A stretch of DNA of 64,000 bases. It comes from Arsenicicoccus dermatophilus. GTDB lineage: Bacteria; Actinomycetota; Actinomycetes; Actinomycetales; Dermatophilaceae. This document shows, in pieces, positions 43,118 through 52,582 of this stretch. The position numbers and the translations under genes are program-made. The stretch is taken from contig NZ_JAKZHU010000001.1 of assembly GCF_022568795.1 (NCBI RefSeq), positions 2,813,866 to 2,877,865 of the forward strand, read 5' to 3'. Under the pieces are notes generated by a model. The model worked only from the letters and a program-made list of their open reading frames with translations. It ran no database searches and was not told where the DNA came from. Each line of letters begins with the position of its first letter. Position 1 is the stretch's first letter.

Positions 43118-43870
43118 TCAGACGCGCTCCCACCCGCGCTGCGGCGCGCGGGTCCCGACGCCACGCCCGGGGCGGGCCGTGCGGGAACGGTAGACGACGT
43201 ACGGCCGGTTGAGGTAACCGACGGGCGCGGAGAAGACGTGCACGAGCCGGGTGAACGGCCACAGCGCGAACAGGCAGCAGGCCACCAGCGTGTGCAGCTG
43301 GAAGCCGAGCGGGGCCGCCGCCATCAGGTCCGCGTCGGGGTGGAGGGTGAGGAACTGGCGATACCAGATCGACACGCCCTCGCGGTAGTTGTAGTGCTCC
43401 GGCAGCGGGCCGGGGTTGCCGATGCCGGAGGCGTGCCACCCGAGGGTGTTGGACAGGCCGAGCAGGATCGCGAGGACGAGGAAGACGTACATCACCTTGT
43501 CCATCGGGGTCGTCGCGCTGAACACCGGGCCGGTCGTGCGGCGGCGGTAGACCAGGATCGCGATGCCCGCCAGCGTCAGGAAGCCCGCGAGCAGGCCGAC
43601 CGAGACCGCCAGGAAGTGGTAGATCTCCTGGGAGATGCCCACGGCCTCGGTCCAGCCCTGGGGGACCAGCAGACCCATCAGGTGCCCGAGCACCACGAAG
43701 AGGATGCCGAAGTGGAACATCGGCGAGCCCCAGCGCAGCAGCCGGGCCTCGTAGAGCTGGCTCGACCGCGTGGTCCAGCCGAACTTGTCGTACGTGTAGC
43801 GCCACCAGTGCCCCACGACGAAGACCGTCAGGCAGACGTAGGGGAAGACCACCCATAGCAGCATGTTCAT
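43118..43870 (-). CDS. narI: Respiratory nitrate reductase gamma subunit
   Basis: 250 residues, the membrane cytochrome b that passes quinol electrons to NarH. Five helices are visible (LLWVVFPYVCLTVFVVGHWWRY, PMFHFGILFVVLGHLMGLLVP, HFLAVSVGLLAGFLTLAGI, VMYVFLVLAILLGLSNTLG, LHTLVACCLFALWPFTRLVHVFSAPVGYLNRPYVVYRSR). Haem-ligand histidines fall in the HFG, GHLMG, LHT and LVHV positions. ATG 43870 overlaps narJ by four bases. The C-terminal 15 residues are basic. Confidence 0.95.
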   Translation of the reverse strand: MNMLLWVVFPYVCLTVFVVGHWWRYTYDKFGWTTRSSQLYEARLLRWGSPMFHFGILFVVLGHLMGLLVPQGWTEAVGISQEIYHFLAVSVGLLAGFLTLAGIAILVYRRRTTGPVFSATTPMDKVMYVFLVLAILLGLSNTLGWHASGIGNPGPLPEHYNYREGVSIWYRQFLTLHPDADLMAAAPLGFQLHTLVACCLFALWPFTRLVHVFSAPVGYLNRPYVVYRSRTARPGRGVGTRAPQRGWERV

Positions 43871-44598
43871 GAACGTCCTCCGTGCAGGCTCGCGGCGAGG
43901 TCCTCGACGCTCGGGTCGAGGGCGGGGTGAGGGTTGAGGCGGGGGTCGATCTCGTAGGGCGCGAGGCCCACATCCTCGGCCGGCGGTCCGGCCGCGACGA
44001 GGCGGGCGACGGCGGTGGACTCGTCGCCGTCCAGGGGCGGCAGCGTGGCGCACACCGCGACCAGCACGTCGGCCCAGGGGGATCCACGGTCGAGGAGCGC
44101 GAGGCGCAGGACCTCCAGCCCGGCCCGGTGGTCGAGCACCAGCCCGAGGGCGACCTCCAGGTCGACGGTGCCGCCGAGCTCCAGCACGACTGCCAGGTGG
44201 TCGGGCAGCTCGTCGTCGCCGATCTCGACGCCGGCCCGGCGATAGGCCTGCTTGAACTGCACCAGGGCCATCCCGCGCTTGCGGGTGTCGCCGTGCGCGA
44301 AGTACGTCAGGTAGGGCGCGCAGCGGCGGGTGTGGTCGAAGGTGTCGACGTACCTGGTCTGCAGCTCGTCCAGGCGACCGGCGTCGTATGCCGCGGAGAC
44401 AGCCGTCGCCACCCGCCCGAGGGGTTCGGCGACCACCGCGGGCAGCCGCGCCAGCGTCGCCCGCAGCAGGGGCAGGTGGGCCACGAGCTGCTCGTCGGGG
44501 TAGCCGAGCAGCAGCGAGGCGCACTGCCAGCTGGCCCGCATCGCGTCCTCGGGCACCGGCAGCTGGGCCTGCTTGCGGCGCCGCAGGGCGAGCCTCAC
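43867..44598 (-). CDS. narJ: Nitrate reductase assembly chaperone
   Basis: 243 residues. The NarJ/TorD fold is visible: ASLLLGYPDEQLVAHLPLL, RYVDTFDHTRRCAPYLTYFAHGDTRKRGMALVQFKQAYRRAG, ELPDHLAVVLELGG. It inserts the molybdenum cofactor into NarG and is not part of the final enzyme. GTG 44598 overlaps the narH stop by four bases; ATG 44541 is a shorter alternative. Confidence 0.94.
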   Translation of the reverse strand: MRLALRRRKQAQLPVPEDAMRASWQCASLLLGYPDEQLVAHLPLLRATLARLPAVVAEPLGRVATAVSAAYDAGRLDELQTRYVDTFDHTRRCAPYLTYFAHGDTRKRGMALVQFKQAYRRAGVEIGDDELPDHLAVVLELGGTVDLEVALGLVLDHRAGLEVLRLALLDRGSPWADVLVAVCATLPPLDGDESTAVARLVAAGPPAEDVGLAPYEIDPRLNPHPALDPSVEDLAASLHGGRS

Positions 44599-46397
44599 GA
44601 GATCTGCTCCGGGGGGATGGCGCCGGAGTCGCGCGACGCGGAGGGGTCGGCGCCCATGGGCATCCCGTCGCCCTCGCGCAGCGCGTCCTCGGTGACGCCG
44701 GCGCCGAGGGCGCCCCCGGCGGCGGCCCCCAGGTCGGAGGTGCCCGCCCCCGGGCCGGTGGGTCCGCCCGGGAACAGGCCCTCGGGCATCCCCTTGCCGT
44801 CCCAGCTCAGCAGGTTGACCCGGCCCTGCGAGGAGCCGCCGCCGACGAGGGTGTCGGCGGTCTGGCGGGCCTGCAGCATCTGGAAGTTCTCGACCGCGAT
44901 GGGGGTGAGCGCGCCGGAGCCCTCGCCGAAGGCGCCCTGCGCCCCGGTCTGGTAGGCGCTGACCGAGCAGTCGGTGGCGAGCTCCTCCAGCCCGTGCGCC
45001 TCCTCGGCGTGGGCCGTGGGGATGACGTAGCGCTCGTCGTACTTCGCCAGCGCGAGCAGCCGGAACATCTCGTACATGTCCTCCTCGGACATGCCGACCG
45101 ACGCGGGGATCTCCTCGCGGGGATCGCGACCAAGGTTGATGTCGCGCATGTACGACCGCATGGCGGCGAGCCTGCGCAGCACCCGGTCCACGGGGGCGAC
45201 GTCGCCGGCCGTGAACAGGTTGGCGAGGTACTCCACCGGGATGCGCAGGGTCTCGATGGCGTTGAACAGGTTGTCCCTGTCCTCGCCGTCGTGGCCGGAC
45301 CCGGCGATGGCGTCGACGACCGGCGACAGCGGCGGGATGTACCACACCATCGGCATGGTGCGGTACTCCGGGTGCAGCGGCAGCGCCACCTGGTAGTCGT
45401 TGATCAGGCGGTAGACCGGCGACCGCTGGGCGGCGGTGATCCAGTCGGACGGGATCCCCGCCCGCTCGGCCTCGGCGACCACCGCGGGGTCGTGCGGGTC
45501 CAGCAGCACCGACCGCTGCGCGTCGTACAGGTCGCGGTCGTCCGGGGTGGAGGCCGCCTCGAGCACCCGGTCGGCGTCGTACAGCACCAGGCCGATGTAG
45601 CGCAGCCGGCCCACGCAGGTCTCCGCGCACACCGTCGGGATGCCGACCTCGATGCGCGGGAAGCAGAAGGTGCACTTCTCGGCCTTGCCGGTCCTGTGGT
45701 TGAAGTAGACCTTCTTGTAGGGGCAGCCGGAGATGCACATGCGCCACCCGCGGCAGGCCTCCTGGTCCACCAGGACGATGCCGTCCTCCTCGCGCTTGTA
45801 GATCGCGCCGGAGGGGCACGACGCCGCGCACGAGGGGTTGAGGCAGTGCTCGCAGATCCGCGGCAGGTAGAACATGAAGGTCGACTCGAGCTCGGTCCTG
45901 ACCTTGTCCTCGATGCCCTTGAGCATCACGTCCTGGTGCATCGTCTCGATCGAGCCGCCGAGGTCGTCGTCCCAGTTGGCCGACCACGAGATGTTCATCG
46001 GCTTGCCGCTGATCAGCGAGTGCGGTCGGGCCACCGGGAAGTGCTGCTGCGCAGGGGCGTCGAGCAGCGTCTCGTAGTCATAGGTCCAGGGCTCGTAGTA
46101 GTCCTGGATCGAGGGCATCTTGGGGTTGACGAAGATGCTGAGGAGCTTCTTGAGCCGCCCGCCCGCGCGCAGCCGGATCCGGCCGTCGGCGCCGAGCACC
46201 CAGCCGCCCTGCCACTCCTCCTGGTCCTCGTAGCGCCGCGGGTAGCCCAGGCCGGGCCGCGTCTCGACGTTGTTGAACCACACGTACTCCGTGCCGGAGC
46301 GGTTGGTCCACGCCTGCTTGCAGGTGACCGAGCAGGTGTGGCAGCCGATGCACTTGTCGAGGTTCATGACCATCGCCATCTGGGCCATCACGCGCAT
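44595..46397 (-). CDS. narH: Respiratory nitrate reductase beta subunit
   Basis: 600 residues. Iron-sulfur motifs: DKCIGCHTCSVTCKQAW, ICEHCLNPSCAASCPSGAIYKREEDGIVLVDQEACRGWRMCISGCPYKKVYFN and KCTFCFPRIEVGIPTVCAETCVGRLRYIG, where the Trp in CRGWRMC marks the 3Fe-4S cluster. It links NarI haems to NarG. A Gly/Ala/Asp-rich tail of about 90 residues after NFQMLQARQTAD makes it longer than the E. coli protein (512). ATG 46397 follows narG by 37 bases. Confidence 0.96.
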   Translation of the reverse strand: MRVMAQMAMVMNLDKCIGCHTCSVTCKQAWTNRSGTEYVWFNNVETRPGLGYPRRYEDQEEWQGGWVLGADGRIRLRAGGRLKKLLSIFVNPKMPSIQDYYEPWTYDYETLLDAPAQQHFPVARPHSLISGKPMNISWSANWDDDLGGSIETMHQDVMLKGIEDKVRTELESTFMFYLPRICEHCLNPSCAASCPSGAIYKREEDGIVLVDQEACRGWRMCISGCPYKKVYFNHRTGKAEKCTFCFPRIEVGIPTVCAETCVGRLRYIGLVLYDADRVLEAASTPDDRDLYDAQRSVLLDPHDPAVVAEAERAGIPSDWITAAQRSPVYRLINDYQVALPLHPEYRTMPMVWYIPPLSPVVDAIAGSGHDGEDRDNLFNAIETLRIPVEYLANLFTAGDVAPVDRVLRRLAAMRSYMRDINLGRDPREEIPASVGMSEEDMYEMFRLLALAKYDERYVIPTAHAEEAHGLEELATDCSVSAYQTGAQGAFGEGSGALTPIAVENFQMLQARQTADTLVGGGSSQGRVNLLSWDGKGMPEGLFPGGPTGPGAGTSDLGAAAGGALGAGVTEDALREGDGMPMGADPSASRDSGAIPPEQIS

Positions 46398-46434
46398 GGG
46401 ACGTCTCCTTCGTATGCCGAACCGGTGGCGGCCA

Positions 46435-49400
46435 TCAGTACGTGACCTGCTGCGAGCGCTTGCGGATGATCGTGACCTCGTCGCGGTTGTTGCCGGTCGG
46501 GCCGATGTAGTTGAAGAAGTAGGACAGCTGGGCGTACCCGCCGACGAGGTGGCTGGGCTTGACCATGATCCGGGTCATCGAGTTGTGGATGCCGCCGCGC
46601 CGGCCGTTGTGCTCGGTGAGCGGCACGTCGATGAGCCGGTCCTGGGCGTGGGGCATGTAGACCGTGCCCTCGGGCATCCGGTGGGTGACGATGACGCGGG
46701 AGGCGACGACGCCGTTGCGGTTGACCGCCTCCACCCAGTCGTTGTCGCGGACCCCGATCTTGGCGGCGTCCTTGTCGGACATCCAGATCGACTGACCGCC
46801 GCGGCCCAGGGACAGCATGAACAGGTTGTCCTGGTACTCCGAGTGGATCGACCACTTGTTGTGCGGCGTGAGGTAGCGCACCGACACCGACACTCCCCGC
46901 TCGTCCTCGGTCACCTCGCCCAGCGGGCGCTCGCCGAAGAGCTGGGTCATGTTGAGCGGCGGCCGGAAGGTCGGCAGCGTCTCGCCCATCTTCTGCATCC
47001 AGTCGTGGTCGAGGTAGAAGTGCTGCCGCCCGGTGAGGGTGTGGAAGGGCTTGAGCCGCTCGATGTTGATGGTGAAGGGGCTGTAGCGGCGCCCCCCGGA
47101 CTCCGACCCGGACCACTCCGGGGAGGTGATGACTGGGACCGGCGCGGCGACCGTGTCGGCATACGTGATCTGCTTGCCCTCGTGCTCGGCGGCGAGGTCG
47201 TGCAGCTGGTGGCCGGTGCGCTTCTCCAGGGTCCTGAAGCCCTGGGTGGCGACGTGGCCGTTGGTGGTGCCGGACAGCGCCATGATCATCTCCGCCGCCT
47301 GCACCGCGGTGTCCAGGCGCGGGCGCCCGGCCGCGGGCCCGGAGCGGACCAGGCCGTTCTTGCGGCCCAGCCACTCCACCTGCTTCGTGACGTCGTAGGT
47401 GATGCCCTTGCAGGTGGTGCCCAGCGTGTCGAGCAGGGGCCCGACCGCGGTCATCCTGGCGTGGACCGCGGTGTAGTCCCGCTCGACGACGGCGAGCACC
47501 GGCATCGTCCGGCCCGGCACCGGCTCGCACTCGCCCTTGGCCCAGTCGAGCACCCGGCCGTGGACGCTGGCCATCGCCTCGGGGGTGTCGTGCCACAGCG
47601 GCTTGGCGACCAGGTCCTTGCGGGTGCCCAGGTGGGTCTTGGCCAGCTCGCTGAACACCTCGGCGATGGTGACGAAGGCATCCCAGTCGGTGCGCGACTG
47701 CCACGGCGGCGCGATGGCCGGGTTGAACGAGTGGATGAAGGGGTGCATGTCCGTGGTGTTGATGTCGTTCTTCTCGTACCACGTCGCCGCCGGCAGCACC
47801 ACGTCGGACAGCAGGGTGCTGCTGGTCATCCGGAAGTCGATGGTCATCAGCAGGTCGAGCTTGCCCTCGTGGGCCTGCTCGGGCCACTCGATCGTCGCCG
47901 GGCGCTTGTCCGCCGGTGCCTCCTCGGCGTTGACGCCGTGGTCGGTGCCGAGCAGGTGCTTGAGGAAGTACTCGTCGCCCTTGGCCGAGGAGCCGAAGAG
48001 GTTGGCCCGCCACAGGGTGAGGACGCGCGGCCAGTTCTCCTCGGCCTCGGGGTCCTCGGCGGCGAACCGCAGCTCGCCCTTCTTGAGCTGGTCCACGACG
48101 TAGGCCGGGACCTCCATCCCGGCGGCCTCGGCCTCGTCGGGCAGGGCCACCGAGGAGCGGTTGAAGGTGGGGTACGACGGCGCCCAGCCGAGTCGCGCGG
48201 CCTGCGCCACCAGGTCGGCCACCGCCACGCCCGGGAAGGCGCCGCGGCCCGCGCCGATGTCGTCGGCGGAGTAGGTGTCGTAGCGGTACTGGCTGGTGTG
48301 GAGGTACCAGTAGGTCGTCTGGTTCATGTGGCGCGGCGGGCGCACCCAGTCCAGCGCGAAGGCCGTGTGCTGGAAGCCCATGAGGGGGCGGGCCTTCTCC
48401 TGGCCGACGTAGTGCGCCCAGCCGCCGCCGTTGCGGCCCTGGCAGCCGGTGATCGTCGTCAGGACGAGCATCGCGCGGTAGATCAGGTCGGAGTGGTACC
48501 AGTGGTTGGTGCCGGCGCCCATGAGGATCATCGAGCGGCCCTGGGTGTCCACGGCGTTCTGCGCGAACTCCCGCGCGATCCGGGCGCACTGCTCGGCGGG
48601 CACGCCGGTGATGTCCTCCTGCCAGGCCGGGGTGTAGGCCGCGAGGACGTCGTCGTAGCCGGTCGGCCACTGCCCCGGCAGGCCCGGGCGGGCCACGCCG
48701 TACTGCGCCAGCATCAGGTCGAAGACCGTGGTGACGTAGCCGTCGCCCAGCTGCCGCACGGGCACGCCGCGGTGCTGCAGGGTGGCCTTGCCGTCCAGCG
48801 CGTCGAAGCGCGGCAGCGCGACCTCGGCCACCTGGGCGCCCTCGGCCATCATCGACAGCGCGGGGCGCACGTCGCCGAGGTCGAGGTTCCACCGCCCGAC
48901 GCCCTCCTCGCCGAAGCGGTGCCCGATCGAGCCGCGCGGCACGACGACCTCGCCGGTGACCTCGTCGACGAGCATGGGCTTCCACATGGCGTTCTCGGAG
49001 GTCGACTCGGGGCCGCCCGCGACGTCACCCGCGACCGCGAACTTGCCCGGCACCCAGCGCAGCTCGCCGTCCTCGCCGCGCTCCTGGTCCAGCCAGACGA
49101 GATAGGGCAGGTCGGTGTAGGTCGTGGTGTAGTCCCGGAAGAAGTCCACCTGCCGGTCCACGAAGAACTCCTTGAGCACCACGTGGCCCATGGCCATGGC
49201 CAGCGCCGCGTCGGTGCCCGGCATGGCCCGCATCCACTCGTCGGCGAACTTGACGTTCTCGGCGTAGTCCGGGGAGACGACGACGACCTTCTGGCCGCGG
49301 TAGCGCGCCTCGGTCATCCAGTGGGCGTCCGGCGTGCGGGTCAGGGGGACGTTGGAGCCCCACATCATCAGGTAGGCCGCGTCCCACCAGTCACCCGACT

Positions 49401-50169
49401 CGGGCACGTCCGTCTGGTCGCCGAACATCTGCGGCGAGGCCGGCGGCAGGTCGGCATACCAGTCGTAGAAGGACAGCATTGTGCCGCCGATGAGCTCGGT
49501 GAACCGCGCGCCGGAGGCATAGGACACCATCGACATGGCCGGGATCGGCGAGAAGCCCGCGATCCGGTCGGGGCCCCAGCGCTTGATGGTGTAGACCTGG
49601 GCGGCCGCGACGATCTCGGTGGCCTCGGCCCAGGAGGCCCGCACCAGGCCGCCCTTGCCGCGCGCCGACTGGTAGCGGCGGCGGCGCTGCGGGTCCTGCA
49701 CGATCGAGGCCCAGGCGAGGACCGGGTCGCCGTACTCCTGCTTGGCCGCGCGGTACATCTCCAGGAGCACGCCGCGCAGGTAGGGATAGCGCACCCGCGT
49801 CGGCGAGTAGGTGTACCAGGAGAAGGCCGCGCCACGGGGACAGCCGCGGGGCTCGTACTCCGGGCGGTCGCCGCCGGTCGAGGGATAGTCGGTCTGCTGG
49901 GCCTCCCAGGTGATGATCCCGTCCTTGACGTAGACCTTCCACGAGCAGGAGCCGGTGCAGTTGACGCCGTGCGTGGAGCGCACGACCTTGTCGTGGCTCC
50001 ACCGGTCGCGGTAGAACGCGTCGGCCTCACGACCGCCCACCTCGTGGATGGTCCGGCCGTCCGGGCTGATCGCCGACCGGGTGAAGAACCGGCGCGTGCC
50101 GACGAGCGCCTCGGCGAGCGGACCGTCGATGCCCGACGGGCTCTTGCCCCGGGTGGTGGACGTGCTCAT
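46435..50169 (-). CDS. narG: Respiratory nitrate reductase alpha subunit
   Basis: 1244 residues, the Mo-bis-MGD catalytic subunit that reduces nitrate to nitrite on the cytoplasmic side. The FS0 cluster site is HGVNCTGSCSW with the fourth Cys in PRGCPRG. YPSTGGDRPEYEPRGCPRG, FSPIPAMSMVSYASGARF, NVPLTRTPDAHWMTEARYRG and GTNHWYHSDLIYRA are all typical NarG. No Tat signal, as expected. ATG 50169 overlaps the upstream regulator by four bases, so the regulator and narGHJI form one transcript. Confidence 0.97.
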   Translation of the reverse strand: MSTSTTRGKSPSGIDGPLAEALVGTRRFFTRSAISPDGRTIHEVGGREADAFYRDRWSHDKVVRSTHGVNCTGSCSWKVYVKDGIITWEAQQTDYPSTGGDRPEYEPRGCPRGAAFSWYTYSPTRVRYPYLRGVLLEMYRAAKQEYGDPVLAWASIVQDPQRRRRYQSARGKGGLVRASWAEATEIVAAAQVYTIKRWGPDRIAGFSPIPAMSMVSYASGARFTELIGGTMLSFYDWYADLPPASPQMFGDQTDVPESGDWWDAAYLMMWGSNVPLTRTPDAHWMTEARYRGQKVVVVSPDYAENVKFADEWMRAMPGTDAALAMAMGHVVLKEFFVDRQVDFFRDYTTTYTDLPYLVWLDQERGEDGELRWVPGKFAVAGDVAGGPESTSENAMWKPMLVDEVTGEVVVPRGSIGHRFGEEGVGRWNLDLGDVRPALSMMAEGAQVAEVALPRFDALDGKATLQHRGVPVRQLGDGYVTTVFDLMLAQYGVARPGLPGQWPTGYDDVLAAYTPAWQEDITGVPAEQCARIAREFAQNAVDTQGRSMILMGAGTNHWYHSDLIYRAMLVLTTITGCQGRNGGGWAHYVGQEKARPLMGFQHTAFALDWVRPPRHMNQTTYWYLHTSQYRYDTYSADDIGAGRGAFPGVAVADLVAQAARLGWAPSYPTFNRSSVALPDEAEAAGMEVPAYVVDQLKKGELRFAAEDPEAEENWPRVLTLWRANLFGSSAKGDEYFLKHLLGTDHGVNAEEAPADKRPATIEWPEQAHEGKLDLLMTIDFRMTSSTLLSDVVLPAATWYEKNDINTTDMHPFIHSFNPAIAPPWQSRTDWDAFVTIAEVFSELAKTHLGTRKDLVAKPLWHDTPEAMASVHGRVLDWAKGECEPVPGRTMPVLAVVERDYTAVHARMTAVGPLLDTLGTTCKGITYDVTKQVEWLGRKNGLVRSGPAAGRPRLDTAVQAAEMIMALSGTTNGHVATQGFRTLEKRTGHQLHDLAAEHEGKQITYADTVAAPVPVITSPEWSGSESGGRRYSPFTINIERLKPFHTLTGRQHFYLDHDWMQKMGETLPTFRPPLNMTQLFGERPLGEVTEDERGVSVSVRYLTPHNKWSIHSEYQDNLFMLSLGRGGQSIWMSDKDAAKIGVRDNDWVEAVNRNGVVASRVIVTHRMPEGTVYMPHAQDRLIDVPLTEHNGRRGGIHNSMTRIMVKPSHLVGGYAQLSYFFNYIGPTGNNRDEVTIIRKRSQQVTY

Positions 50170-50963
50170 GCAGATCTCCTGGTGGACTCGTCGGTGCGGG
50201 TGGTGACGGTATGCCGCAGCGGGGTGCGGGTGGTCAGCGTGGCCGTGGTGACGGCGATGTCGGCGTGGGGCCGCAGCGTGACGTCGACCCGGGTCTCGCC
50301 GAGCCGCTCCAGGACCCCGCCGAGCAGTCCTCGACGGAAGGCGTAGAGCACGGGGGCGTGCCGGGCCGCGATGGCGAGGAAGGGCGCCCGGGTCAGCTCC
50401 AGCTCCACCTGGCGGCCGTCGCCGGTGAGCACCAGGTCGTGACGGAAGCCCCAGCCCGCCATCACGTCGACGACGAGCTCGGCGGTGCTGAGCCACTGCC
50501 CCGGGGTGGTCGCGGGGGCCCAGGCGGGCGGGGTCACCTGGGCCCGCTCCAGGGCCCAGGTGCGGGCGGCCTCCTCCATCCGGGCCGAGCCCTCCGGCTC
50601 GGGCAGCCCCCAGTGGGAGGTGACCAGGCCGGACAGCTCGCGGTGGGTGGGGTCGAGCCGCACCTCGGCAGGGACCAGGCGATAGAGGGTGCGGGGGCGG
50701 CCGACCCGGCCGCCGCGCTCCGAGCAGGCCTCGACGACGTGGGCGTCGACGAGGACCCGCAGGTGGGCGCGGGCCGTGGTGACGTGGACGCCGAGGTGGG
50801 CGGCGACCTCCTGGGCGGTGACGCCCCGGGCCCGGCCGTCGGTGAGCCGGGGCGCCCGGGCGAGCAGGTCGATGACCCGACGGCGCGGCGAGGGGGCGAG
50901 CAGGCTGGGCCGGGGGCCGGGCTCGGGCGCCCAGGTGTCGGGCAGCGGCGTGGCGAGGGTCAC
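50166..50963 (-). CDS. HTH regulator, first gene of the nar operon
   Basis: 265 residues. An ArsR-like winged helix (RRRVIDLLARAPRL, VTAQEVAAHLGVHVTTARAHLRVLVDAHVVEACSERGGRVGRPRTLYRLV), then a ligand domain of about 150 residues. The 54521 regulator has the same N-terminal plan (LGLHVTTVRFHLDQL, GRPRKVYRR), but the cysteines of that protein are missing here. GTG 50963 is preceded by GGAGG. Likely controls narGHJI and the divergent narK genes; the signal is unknown. Confidence 0.82.
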   Translation of the reverse strand: MTLATPLPDTWAPEPGPRPSLLAPSPRRRVIDLLARAPRLTDGRARGVTAQEVAAHLGVHVTTARAHLRVLVDAHVVEACSERGGRVGRPRTLYRLVPAEVRLDPTHRELSGLVTSHWGLPEPEGSARMEEAARTWALERAQVTPPAWAPATTPGQWLSTAELVVDVMAGWGFRHDLVLTGDGRQVELELTRAPFLAIAARHAPVLYAFRRGLLGGVLERLGETRVDVTLRPHADIAVTTATLTTRTPLRHTVTTRTDESTRRSA

Positions 50964-51207
50964 CCGGCCTCCTCCCCTGACGCGCTCGCGCCACGGCGAT
51001 GAATCCTCTTAATCGATCGGACAGTCGCAGTCTAACCCTGGACCGGCCCCGCGCGCAGTCCCGAACCACCGTCCTCCAAATTGGATTCGTATGACAAACT
51101 TGCAGGTGAAAAGATCCGCAGAATCCCTCTCAGCCTGTCACCTTGTACGACGCACCACAGGGTCCTAGCGTGTTGCGCAACGATCCTTCAAATTCGAGGA
51201 GTCGCCC
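50964..51207. promoter_or_regulatory. Divergent nar regulator / narK promoter region
   Basis: The region is richer in A/T than its flanks. It contains the palindromes CCAAATTGG (about 51076-51084) and GTTGCGCAAC (51173-51182), the second close to the narK1 start, which could be operators for a redox or nitrate regulator. No classical FNR site (TTGAT-N4-ATCAA) was seen. Confidence 0.4.
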
Positions 51208-52557
51208 GTGAGCACCCCTGCTCGCAGCTCGGCCGTCCCCGCCTCGGCGGCGGCCGCACCCCACCCGGCCGAGGCCGGCGCCGGCGCCGGCCGGGTCCTG
51301 ACCTGGTCCACGATCTCGTTCACCGTGATGTTCGCGGTCTGGATGATGTTCGGCATCCTGCAGAAGCCCATCCGGGCCGAGCTGCACCTGTCCGAGGAGC
51401 AGTACTCCTGGATCCTCGCCGCCGCCATCCTCAACGGGTCGATGTGGCGTCTGCCGGCCGGGATGCTCACGGACCGCGTCGGCGGCCGCAAGGTCTTCAC
51501 GGCGCTGCTCCTGCTGGGCGCGGTCCCGGCCTACCTCGTGGCGCACGCCCACTCCTACTCCATGCTCCTGCTGCTCGCCTTCCTCGTGGGCTTCGTGGGC
51601 AACTCCTTCAGCGTCGGGGTGGCCTGGAACTCCGCGTGGTTCGGCCGCCGGCGGCAGGGCTTCGCGCTCGGGCTCTTCGGGGCGGGCAACGTCGGGGCCT
51701 CGGTCACCAAGTTCATCGGCCCGCCGCTGATCGCCGGCACCGCCGGCGCGACCTACCTCGGCATGGTCGAGGGCGGCTGGCGCCTCGTCCCGGTCATCTA
51801 CGCCGTGCTGCTCGTGGTCCTCGCGGTGCTCACGTGGTGCGGGACGCCGAGCGCGGACCGGATGCCGGGGGCGGCCAAGCCCCTGTCGGAGATGCTGGTC
51901 CCGCTGCGGCAGGTGCGCGTCTGGCGCTTCAGCCTCTACTACGTCGCGGTGTTCGGCGCCTACGTCGCGCTGTCGAGCACGCTGCCCAACTACTACCAGG
52001 ACAACTACGACGTCTCCCTGACCCAGGCGGGGCTGCTGACGGCGCTGTTCATCTTCCCCGCCTCGCTGCTGCGCCCGGTCGGCGGCTGGTTCTCCGACCG
52101 CTTCGGCGCGCGCAGGGCGATGTACGGCACCTTCGTGGTCATGCTCCTCACCAGCGGGCTGCTGATGATGCCGAGCGGCCACCTGGTCATCAGCCACCCC
52201 GACGGGCGCACCAGCGAGCACCTGCCCTGGGCGCTCGGGCTCGTGCCGTTCACCGTGCTGGTCTTCCTGCTCGGGTGCGCGATGGGCGTCGGCAAGGCCG
52301 CGGTCTACAAGCACATCCCCGAGTACTTCCCCGACAACGTCGGCTCCGTCGGCGGCCTCGTCGGCATGCTCGGCGGCCTGGGCGGTTTCTTCCTGCCGCC
52401 GCTGTTCGCGTACTCCAAGGCGTGGAGCGGGTTCCCGTCGAGCACCTTCTTCGTGCTCTTCCTGCTCACCGCCGTCTGCCTCGCCTGGATGCACCTGACC
52501 GTCGTGCGGATGCTGCACCAGCAGTCCCCGCACCTCGCCGACCGTTTCGACCACTGA
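51208..52557 (+). CDS. narK: Nitrate/nitrite transporter, NarK type 1
   Basis: A 449-residue major facilitator with 12 helices. The NNP-family motifs are present: ILQKPIRAELHLSEEQYSWILAAAILNGSMWRLPAGMLTDRVGGRKVFT and LVGFVGNSFSVGVAWNSAWFGRRRQGFALGLFGAGNVGASVTKF, with the nitrate signature and conserved Arg. The last part FPDNVGSVGGLVGMLGGLGGFFLPPLF is the second signature. GTG 51208 is preceded by GAGGAG. Lies 25 bases before a second NarK gene. Confidence 0.93.
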   Translation: MSTPARSSAVPASAAAAPHPAEAGAGAGRVLTWSTISFTVMFAVWMMFGILQKPIRAELHLSEEQYSWILAAAILNGSMWRLPAGMLTDRVGGRKVFTALLLLGAVPAYLVAHAHSYSMLLLLAFLVGFVGNSFSVGVAWNSAWFGRRRQGFALGLFGAGNVGASVTKFIGPPLIAGTAGATYLGMVEGGWRLVPVIYAVLLVVLAVLTWCGTPSADRMPGAAKPLSEMLVPLRQVRVWRFSLYYVAVFGAYVALSSTLPNYYQDNYDVSLTQAGLLTALFIFPASLLRPVGGWFSDRFGARRAMYGTFVVMLLTSGLLMMPSGHLVISHPDGRTSEHLPWALGLVPFTVLVFLLGCAMGVGKAAVYKHIPEYFPDNVGSVGGLVGMLGGLGGFFLPPLFAYSKAWSGFPSSTFFVLFLLTAVCLAWMHLTVVRMLHQQSPHLADRFDH

Positions 52558-52582
52558 CCCCCCACCGACTGGAGACCACACC

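Noticed and set aside
46270..50346. Open frame of over 1300 codons on plus, antisense to narG
   Set aside because: It is the shadow of narG caused by high third-position GC; the composition is unlike protein and no domain is visible.
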